Translations under genes and position numbers: made by a program
The notes under the pieces: model-generated
Seen by the model: the letters and a program-made list of their open reading frames with translations, nothing else
Told to the model about the DNA's origin: nothing
Database searches by the model: none
In this document: positions 58,951-64,000 of the stretch, piece by piece
Layout of the letters: every line of letters begins with the position of its first letter
Numbering within the stretch: the stretch's first letter is position 1
DNA from: Marixanthomonas sp. SCSIO 43207
Lineage (GTDB): Bacteria > Bacteroidota > Bacteroidia > Flavobacteriales > Flavobacteriaceae
Reading direction: 5' to 3'
DNA length: 64,000 nucleotides
NCBI RefSeq assembly: GCF_019904255.1
Contig: NZ_CP063203.1
Span: 2,612,501 to 2,676,500, forward strand

Positions 58951-60718
58951 TAAAATAGTCATATATATTGGCATACTCGTAGTAGGTGTGTTATTGGGTT
59001 GGTTGCTTTTTGGTGGCTCATCAAATGAAGAAATAGACCATAATCACGATGCGGTTGCAGCAACCAATCAAATGTGGACGTGTTCTATGCATCCACAAAT
59101 TATGCAACCAGAGCCAGGCGATTGTCCTATTTGTGGGATGGATTTAATTCCTGCCGAAGCTGGTGCAGATGGATTAACAGCAGATCAGTTTAAATTAACC
59201 GCTAATGCAATGGCTTTAGCAAACATTCAAACCACGGTGGTTGGTAATGGTTCAGTAGAAAATGGAATCATAAAACTTTCAGGAAAAATTGCCGAAAACG
59301 AAGAAGCCAATGCAGTACAAGTCAGTTATTTTTCAGGTAGAATTGAGCGTTTAAATATCAGTTTTACAGGTGAAGAAGTACGCAAAGGGCAACTATTAGC
59401 AACAATCTATTCACCAGAATTGTATGCGGCACAACAAGAACTCATTACGGCAGCATCTTTAAAGGAATCACAACCTGCTTTGTATAAGTCAGTTCGTAAC
59501 AAATTGAAGTTATGGAAGCTATCTGAAACTCAAATCAACCAGATTGAAGAAACAGGAAAAGTAAAAGAAAACTTTCCTGTTTATGCAACCGTTTCGGGTA
59601 CTGTTACAGAAAAATTGGTAGAGCAAGGCGATTACATCAAACAAGGACAACCCTTATTAAAAATTGCCAATCTCAACACAGTTTGGGGAAACTTTGATGT
59701 GTATGAAAATCAGATTGACCGCTTTAAAAAAGGACAGGAAGTGATGATAACAACCAATGCTTATCCTAATAAAGAGTTTAAAGGTAAAGTAGATTTCATT
59801 GACCCAGTTTTAAACACGAAAACAAGAACTGTAACCTTACGTGTTGTTTTAAGCAATAAGGACGATGTATTTAAACCAGGAATGTTTGTAACCGCAAATA
59901 TTGAAGGCAGTACAGCTAAAAATGATGAAGTATTATCAATTCCTGCATCTTCTGTATTATGGACAGGTGAACGTTCTGTGGTGTACCTTAAAACAAATCC
60001 AGACCAACCTATTTTTGAAATGCGTGAAATTAAATTAGGCAATCAAATTGGTAATGAATATGAAGTTGTAGAAGGTTTATTTGTTGGAAATGAAATAGTG
60101 ACTAACGGAACATTTACGGTTGATGCAGCAGCACAATTACAAGGCAAAAAGTCTATGATGAATAAAGATGGTGGTAAAGTAATGACTGGACACGAAGGTC
60201 ATTTAGGTATGGATAACAATGCATCTAACAAAGAAAGTGACCACACTAATATGAATGAGCGTTTGGAAGTATCAGAGAAATTTCAAGAGCAGTTAAATAG
60301 TGTTTACAATGCGTATATCAATTTAAAAGATGCTTTAGTAAAAGAAGATTCAATAAGTACTTCAGCAAACGCAACAACTTTATTAAATAAATTGAACAAA
60401 GTAGATATGAAATTGTTGTCAGATAATAAGGCGCATAACCATTGGATGTCATTAGAAGGCGAAATAAAATCTTCTGCAACTTCAATTTCTGAAACGTCCG
60501 ATATAAAATCACAAAGAGACCATTTTAAACATTTATCATCACATCTAATCAATGCTGTACAACTATTTGGTATCAATGAAAAGGTCTATGTAGAATTTTG
60601 TCCAATGGCAGATAACAATAATGGTGCTTATTGGTTAAGCAAAGAAGAAAAAGTAATCAATCCATACTTTGGCGAAGCAATGCTAACCTGTGGTGAAGTA
60701 AAACAAGTAATAGAATAA
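58940..60718 (+). CDS. cusB: CusB-type RND adaptor with heavy-metal-binding and DUF3347 domains
   Basis: A 592-residue adaptor. It has an N-terminal anchor (VIYIGILVVGVLLGWLLFGG), a heavy-metal-binding module (TCSMHPQI to GDCPICGMDLIPAEAG), and the adaptor core (about 80-400) with RIERLNISFTGEEVRKGQLLATI and GTVTEKLVEQGDYIKQGQPL. A His/Met-rich linker follows (GHEGHLGMDNNASNKESDHT). The C-terminal DUF3347 domain (about 435-592) ends with VEFCPMADNNNGAYWL and MLTCGE. It couples CusA to the outer-membrane factor and delivers Cu(I). It is separated from cusA by merTP and copA, an unusual order that suggests cassette shuffling. Confidence 0.92.
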   Translation: MKNNKIVIYIGILVVGVLLGWLLFGGSSNEEIDHNHDAVAATNQMWTCSMHPQIMQPEPGDCPICGMDLIPAEAGADGLTADQFKLTANAMALANIQTTVVGNGSVENGIIKLSGKIAENEEANAVQVSYFSGRIERLNISFTGEEVRKGQLLATIYSPELYAAQQELITAASLKESQPALYKSVRNKLKLWKLSETQINQIEETGKVKENFPVYATVSGTVTEKLVEQGDYIKQGQPLLKIANLNTVWGNFDVYENQIDRFKKGQEVMITTNAYPNKEFKGKVDFIDPVLNTKTRTVTLRVVLSNKDDVFKPGMFVTANIEGSTAKNDEVLSIPASSVLWTGERSVVYLKTNPDQPIFEMREIKLGNQIGNEYEVVEGLFVGNEIVTNGTFTVDAAAQLQGKKSMMNKDGGKVMTGHEGHLGMDNNASNKESDHTNMNERLEVSEKFQEQLNSVYNAYINLKDALVKEDSISTSANATTLLNKLNKVDMKLLSDNKAHNHWMSLEGEIKSSATSISETSDIKSQRDHFKHLSSHLINAVQLFGINEKVYVEFCPMADNNNGAYWLSKEEKVINPYFGEAMLTCGEVKQVIE

Positions 60719-60750
60719 TAAATCAAGTAATAACAATTAAATTTTAAACA

Positions 60751-61245
60751 ATGAATTTTTCAAAGAAAAATCACGAACACAAAAACAAAAATGTAATCGA
60801 CGTGAGTAAAAAAGTAATTTTAAGTGTAGCTGTAATAGCAGCATTAGGTTTAACAAGTTGTAAAAACGAAACCAAAAAAGAAACAGAAACCACAACTACT
60901 GAAATGTCAAAAGATATGGCAATGACAGACCTGTCTTTTGGTGTAAGAGGAAATTGCGGAATGTGTAAAAACACTATCGAAAAAGCAGCTAACGGTGTTG
61001 AAGGTGTTGCAAGTGCTAATTGGGATGTCGATAAAAAGAAGATTGATGTGTCTTTTGATGATACAAAAACCGATGCAATGGCAATCCATAAAGCAATCGC
61101 AGCTTCAGGATATGATACCGAAAAAGTAGCAGGTGATGAAGAAGCATATGATGGTTTACCAGGTTGTTGTAAATACGACCACGAAATGATGATGAATCAA
61201 TCTGGTGAAGAAGAAAGTGATGACCATTCAAATCACGACCATTAA
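60751..61245 (+). CDS. HMA-domain lipoprotein with His-rich tail
   Basis: A 164-residue protein with a signal of lipoprotein type (VAVIAALGLTSCKNE), an HMA domain (FGVRGNCGMCKNTIEKAANG with the CxxC metal site, about 75-135), and a tail with GCCKYDHEMMMN and DDHSNHDH. It would be a membrane-tethered periplasmic copper chaperone. It closes the Cu/Hg block and is followed by a terminator. Confidence 0.9.
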   Translation: MNFSKKNHEHKNKNVIDVSKKVILSVAVIAALGLTSCKNETKKETETTTTEMSKDMAMTDLSFGVRGNCGMCKNTIEKAANGVEGVASANWDVDKKKIDVSFDDTKTDAMAIHKAIAASGYDTEKVAGDEEAYDGLPGCCKYDHEMMMNQSGEEESDDHSNHDH

Positions 61246-61253
61246 GCAATAAT

Positions 61254-61285
61254 GAAAGAGTCTTTTTCGGAAGGCTCTTTTTTAT
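61254..61285 (+). terminator. Terminator of the copper block
   Basis: GAAAGAGTCT pairs with AGGCTCTTT (one G-T pair) and is followed by T's, starting 8 bp after the HMA lipoprotein stop. Confidence 0.75.
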
Positions 61286-61383
61286 TCCCCACAACCCAAA
61301 ACCCAGTTTTTTCGTACCTCAAAATCCTCTGTCTTTTGTGTTGTTCCGCTCACCTAACAAGTTTAGCGTTTTTTTGTCTTTAA

Positions 61384-61450
61384 GGTAATAGCATATTACA
61401 GCTTTGGTTTTCATAAAATCAAACCAAACTGCAATAAGCTATTCTGTTAT
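61384..61450. repeat. Long imperfect hairpin
   Basis: The left arm 61384-61410 (containing AATAGCATATTACAG and TTTGGTTT) pairs with the right arm 61421-61450 (AAACCAAACTGCAATAAGCT and onward) with few mismatches; the loop is TCATAAAATC. The inner 7 bp TTGGTTT/AAACCAA are perfect. Confidence 0.8.
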
Positions 61451-61487
61451 TATTATATCATAAAACCCTAAACTCACCCAAGCTATA

Positions 61488-61580
61488 TTACATAATACAA
61501 GTTATAGTAGCAAAAATCCTTTCAAGGGTTTGCTATCGCAGCATTCTTATATTTTCGTAGCTATAACTGGTATTATGTAA
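61488..61580. repeat. 20-bp inverted repeat with nested hairpin
   Basis: TTACATAATACAAGTTATAG (61488-61507) and CTATAACTGGTATTATGTAA (61561-61580) are complementary at 19 of 20 positions. The 53-nt loop contains AGCAAA-aatCCTTtcAAGGg-TTTGCT at about 61509-61534, a second hairpin. Confidence 0.85.
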
Positions 61581-61814
61581 AATATCCGCAATTCCAACGC
61601 GCAATTCCGAACATTTAACCACATTTTGAACTAACATTAAACATTTAAACATTTTAAGGTTTCTGTTAATTGATAATAATATTCGTTATCTCATTCAAGC
61701 TGCACAAAACCATCGTTAAGTCCAAGTATTCCTTACCTCAAGTCTTTGTTTGTTTCATTTCGTTAACAAATATAAAAGTCCACTTTTCCCCACCACCCAA
61801 GTCAGCGGTTATAG

Positions 61815-62009
61815 AAAAATAGGTTTATAAAGTGTAGTGCTACGCCATAGCATATTGCTTTTTCTCGTGCCTCAAAAAAACAAAAAGCTATTGTCTAAAA
61901 GTCCTGTATAAGTAGCTTGTTTAAATGCTGTTTTATCAAACAACTATTTAAAATGCTACCCATACAAACGCTTCACCCAACGCTCAGTACGGTACTAAAA
62001 CCTATTTTT
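61815..62009. repeat. Perfect 12-bp inverted repeat enclosing nested hairpins
   Basis: AAAAATAGGTTT (61815-61826) and AAACCTATTTTT (61998-62009) enclose 171 bp. Inside lie GCTTTTT/AAAAAGC and GTAGC(61912-61916)/GCTAC(61955-61959), with TTGTTT/AAACAA nested in the latter. The pattern looks like a folded RNA of about 195 nt with T's after the right arm. Confidence 0.7.
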
Positions 62010-62086
62010 TTAAGTGTTAATTCCCCAGAAAAGTTAAAGGCATTTTCAATCAAGTTTAACTAATTTGAAAATTTAAAATAAAAAAG

Positions 62087-62155
62087 ATGGCAAATATATG
62101 TGGCTACCTCTGCCAACCGCACAAGGCTATAAAGGTCAAGCCCTACGGGTTTTGA
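62087..62155 (+). CDS. Possible 22-residue peptide
   Basis: An ATG after an A-rich stretch (AAAATAAAAAAG) opens a 22-codon frame beginning MANICGYLCQPHK and ending in TGA. It contains two Cys and basic residues. There is no other support, and the frame could be chance inside the non-coding region. Confidence 0.2.
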   Translation: MANICGYLCQPHKAIKVKPYGF

Positions 62156-62325
62156 ATAAAACTTTTTTCAATACCTTTTTTTTTGATTTAGTCATTCAAT
62201 AAAAAAACTTTTATCCAAAAACCTTGACAGCCTTACCCACGCCACAACAACTATGGCTATCTTTTTTCTTTTCAAAAAAAAATAATGGCGCGAAGCGTAG
62301 CGAAGCAATTTTAAATTGGATAGCT

Positions 62326-62766
62326 ATGTCAACTTTTGAACTAAAAACACATCAAGTCGGAAAGACTTACTCGAACCCTCATTTTTTCATTTTAAACAAA
62401 GGTCTAAACAGCGGAAAACCACTCTTAAAATCCTGTGCTAACTGTTTCGTTGTCACTACTACAACAGAAGAGGTAAAACACACACTTTTTCACTTATCTA
62501 TGATGTTGCAAATAGGCGGGTTTTATGCTTACTATTTAAAAGGAAGTGTTATTCCATTTATTTCAAGAGATGATTGCAGAAATACTCTAAAAAATAGTTT
62601 TATATCATTAATAAATAACGAATTTCAATTGCAAAAGCATATTAATATAGTGTCAGCGATTAGTAAAAAAGAAGACGAACTTCAAAAAGTCATTTCAAAA
62701 ATGGCAGATTTGAAAGTATCATACATTCAAAGTTTATTTTCTAAAATGCAAAAAGAAGCAATCTAA
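62326..62766 (+). CDS. Small element protein of unknown function
   Basis: A 146-residue soluble protein from ATG 62326 (MSTFELKTHQVGKTYSNPHF); the frame is open 102 bp further upstream, but that part is low complexity. It has KSCANCFVV with two Cys, a hydrophobic middle (FHLSMMLQIGGFYAYYLKGSVIPFI) and a helical C-terminus. Short proteins like this are common in Bacteroidota mobile elements, where I believe they form a DUF family without function. Just upstream is the repeat GCGAAGC-gta-GCGAAGC (about 62290-62306). Confidence 0.6.
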   Translation: MSTFELKTHQVGKTYSNPHFFILNKGLNSGKPLLKSCANCFVVTTTTEEVKHTLFHLSMMLQIGGFYAYYLKGSVIPFISRDDCRNTLKNSFISLINNEFQLQKHINIVSAISKKEDELQKVISKMADLKVSYIQSLFSKMQKEAI

Positions 62767-62891
62767 AGCAACAAAATCCATATCTAACGAATAGCATAAA
62801 ACTTGCCATATATTCAGTCGGAAGGTACAACTTCGTGTTAAGTCCGTACCAAGTCCGAAGAAAAATAAGTTTCATTTAAATTATTTATGTT

Positions 62892-63533
62892 ATGGGTAAA
62901 ATTTCCCAAGGTATTTTAGGAGGGCTTTCAGGTAAGGTTGGAAACGTTATCGGTGGAAGCTGGAAAGGAATTGATTACATTAGAATTAAACCCTCAAGTG
63001 TAGCCAATCCAAGAACTGTTGGTCAAGTAAACCAAAGAACAAAGTTTACTGCCACTTTAGAATTTTTACAGGCTGTAAAGCCTTTTATTAAGTTAGGGTA
63101 TAAAGGATTAGCAGTTAAGAAAACAGAATTTAATGCTGCAATGTCGTATGTGTTGAATAATGCGATTACAGGTACTGAACCTAACTTTGTTGTTGACTAT
63201 CCGAACGCTTTAGTAAGTCGAGGAGGTTTATCTGGTGCGTTAAACCCAACGACTGATTTAGCAACTGCTGGAGAAGTAACTTTTGGGTGGGATGATAACT
63301 CTGCCGAAGGTAACGCAAATGCAACTGATAAAGCGATGTTGTTGGTTTACAACCCCTCAAAAAAGGAATCTATTTCTTTACTTGATGGAGCCGACAGAAC
63401 TGTTGGTTCTCAAATTGTTCCAATCCCAACAACTTATGCAGGAGATACAGTAGAGCTATTTATGGCGTTTATTACTGCTGATGGTAGTCAAGTATCAAAC
63501 AGTATTTATTTAGGCTCTGGTACAGCTAATTAA
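62892..63533 (+). CDS. DUF6266 family protein
   Basis: A 213-residue protein with the family's strongly conserved start (MGKISQGILGGLSGKVGNVI, then GSWKGIDYIR and NPRTVGQVNQRTKF). The C-terminal half is beta-rich with Ig-like patterns (EVTFGWDDNS, DKAMLLVYNPSKKE, DTVELFMAFITADGSQVSNS). DUF6266 proteins occur in Bacteroidota, often in mobile elements, and have no known role; the Gly-rich start and beta tail recall virion or pilus-like structural proteins, which is only a guess. A hairpin with GGTAC/GTACC (62824-62850) lies upstream, and a terminator follows. Confidence 0.85.
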   Translation: MGKISQGILGGLSGKVGNVIGGSWKGIDYIRIKPSSVANPRTVGQVNQRTKFTATLEFLQAVKPFIKLGYKGLAVKKTEFNAAMSYVLNNAITGTEPNFVVDYPNALVSRGGLSGALNPTTDLATAGEVTFGWDDNSAEGNANATDKAMLLVYNPSKKESISLLDGADRTVGSQIVPIPTTYAGDTVELFMAFITADGSQVSNSIYLGSGTAN

Positions 63534-63553
63534 TGCTTGGTGTTTTTATTTGG

Positions 63554-63582
63554 AAACCGCTCTAATCGAGCGGTTTTTTTTG
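63554..63582 (+). terminator. Rho-independent terminator at the right island end
   Basis: AAACCGCTC pairs with GAGCGGTTT around a short loop and is followed by a run of T's. Confidence 0.92.
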
Positions 63583-63653
63583 TGCTATATTAGTAGCTCA
63601 ATTTATTGATGTTTACTCTTTATTTATTCTTTTTATGTATTTTTTGCACCCTA

Positions 63654-63667
63654 TTTGTTGCCCAAAT
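63654..63667 (+). repeat. Right-end copy of the TTTGTTGCCCAAAT motif
   Basis: This exact 14-bp copy of the left-end motif at 31000-31013, in the same orientation, lies 34 bp inside the right attachment site. It is likely a recombination-protein arm site. Confidence 0.6.
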
Positions 63668-63700
63668 GCCTTAACGTCAATAGACATAAGGATAGTTAAA

Positions 63701-63718
63701 TATTGTATTGGGAAGTAG
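63701..63718 (+). other. Right attachment site (attR)
   Basis: TATTGTATTGGGAAGTAG matches attL (30856-30873) at 14 of 18 positions, including the central TGTAT-GGGAAGTA. Its frame still reads Cys-Ile-Gly-Lys-stop, the MnmE ending, as expected when one copy is the displaced or element-borne gene end. Confidence 0.8.
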
Positions 63719-63906
63719 GTTATAAAACCTTAGGTGTTAAAGAAGAGCTTACTAGTTTGTATTGCTATTCTAAAATCTTCATTTGAATAAAATTTTAGTA
63801 ATTTTAAAAGAATTAAGATAATATATGTCTTTTTAAAAAATCGTATTTATTAGGTACACATCTTCCGATTTTTTAATTTAAATAAGTTTTATAAGCCCTT
63901 TATTTT

Positions 63907-64000
63907 ATGAAGTTATTTTTAATGTGTTTGCTAATATTTGTTCCGCTTTGGGGCTTTTCTCAAGTAAAAGACAGTTTGGCTAACCCTATAATTTCAATAG
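63907..64000 (+). CDS. Secreted chromosomal protein, 5' end only
   Basis: ATG 63907 opens a frame to the window edge. The product begins with a signal peptide (MKLFLMCLLIFVPLWGFSQ) and then VKDSLANPII. Only the export signal can be judged. It lies outside the island, 188 bp beyond attR, so it should be the natural downstream neighbour of mnmE. Confidence 0.6.
   Translation, partial: MKLFLMCLLIFVPLWGFSQVKDSLANPIISI

Larger units (their letters stand above)
61286..62325. other. 1-kb structured non-coding region (candidate oriT, origin or RNA)
   Basis: No convincing gene is found in this stretch, yet it holds at least three long inverted repeats (61384-61450, 61488-61580, 61815-62009), many small hairpins, and a G-poor strand in its first half. 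Its place near the island end, before two small element genes, suits a transfer or replication origin or a structured RNA. Which of these it is cannot be told from sequence alone. Confidence 0.55.
30856..63718 (+). mobile_element. Integrated genomic island at the mnmE 3' end (metal resistance plus Argonaute)
   Basis: The island of about 32.9 kb is bounded by TTCTGTATCGGGAAGTAA (30856-30873) and TATTGTATTGGGAAGTAG (63701-63718). A tyrosine integrase reading inward begins about 600 bp from the left end. The interior has element core genes (HTH pair, BT4734-like, PriCT-2/DUF3987), an XRE-Argonaute cassette, and Zn/Cd and Cu/Ag/Hg resistance genes. At the right end lie a structured non-coding region and a DUF6266 gene. 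No relaxase, coupling protein or type IV secretion gene is seen, so it is likely a mobilisable or otherwise helper-dependent element rather than a self-transmissible one. Confidence 0.85.

Noticed and set aside
61286-62766. Retron (structured RNA plus reverse transcriptase)
   Set aside because: The 146-residue neighbour has no YxDD or other reverse-transcriptase motif.
30856-63718. Self-transmissible ICE
   Set aside because: No relaxase, coupling ATPase or Tra genes are seen in the whole interval.

Overview
The window reads as chromosome of a low-GC member of the Bacteroidota, most likely a marine or brackish Flavobacteriaceae. The signs are gliding genes gldF and gldG, a type IX secretion C-terminal sorting domain, many flavobacterial lipoproteins and a TonB-dependent receptor, TAnnTTTG-type promoter elements, and island gene families (BT4734-like, DUF3987, DUF6266, HYC_CC_PP) typical of the phylum. 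I do not name a genus.

Bases 1-30,873 are mostly core chromosome. They hold an M42 peptidase, a lipoprotein, a surface acyl-transfer and lipid A group (MBOAT acetyltransferase, SGNH-like protein, PagL-like deacylase), and a 2,512-residue beta-helix repeat protein exported by type IX secretion. Next come purC, phoH, a SAM hydrolase, an ABM-domain protein, gldF-gldG and dnaN. A four-gene minus-strand operon follows that resembles the MbnP/MbnH copper system (small CNGKC protein, MbnP-like lipoprotein, di-haem peroxidase, outer-membrane barrel). Then come a PQQ-type sugar dehydrogenase, a TonB receptor and mnmE.

Bases about 30,856-63,718 are an integrated genomic island of about 32.9 kb. It sits exactly at the 3' end of mnmE, flanked by imperfect copies of a site that closely matches the one I recall being used by Salmonella genomic island 1. 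Its left end carries repeated arm-like motifs, five 10-bp-phased iterons, a zinc-ribbon/HTH gene broken by an in-frame TAA, and a tyrosine integrase. A mobile-element core follows: a hypothetical protein, two small HTH proteins, a BT4734-like protein and a PriCT-2/DUF3987 primase-helicase-like protein. Next is a two-gene cassette: a small XRE regulator with an operator-like palindrome, then a 703-residue prokaryotic Argonaute. Its MID pocket looks intact, but its PIWI catalytic aspartates are missing. This is the most interesting cargo.

The rest of the cargo is a 22-kb metal-resistance block in two parts. A higher-GC Zn/Cd/Co part (40.0-47.6 kb) has a CzcA pump fused to its own TolC-like outer-membrane factor, a CzcB adaptor, two CDF transporters and a Fur-family regulator. 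A lower-GC part (47.6-61.2 kb) has a Zn/Cd P-type ATPase, HYC_CC_PP protein, CusA, TolC, MerTP, a GDCCVxC protein, CopA, a DUF305 protein, CusB-DUF3347 and an HMA lipoprotein. Each RND pump gene is preceded by a small Cys/His secreted protein and a strongly folded leader.

The right end has a 1-kb non-coding stretch full of long inverted repeats (possible oriT, replication origin or structured RNA), a small protein of unknown function, a DUF6266 protein, a terminator and the right attachment site. I found no relaxase or conjugation gene, so the island is probably mobilised or packaged by something else. A chromosomal gene with a signal peptide runs off the right edge.
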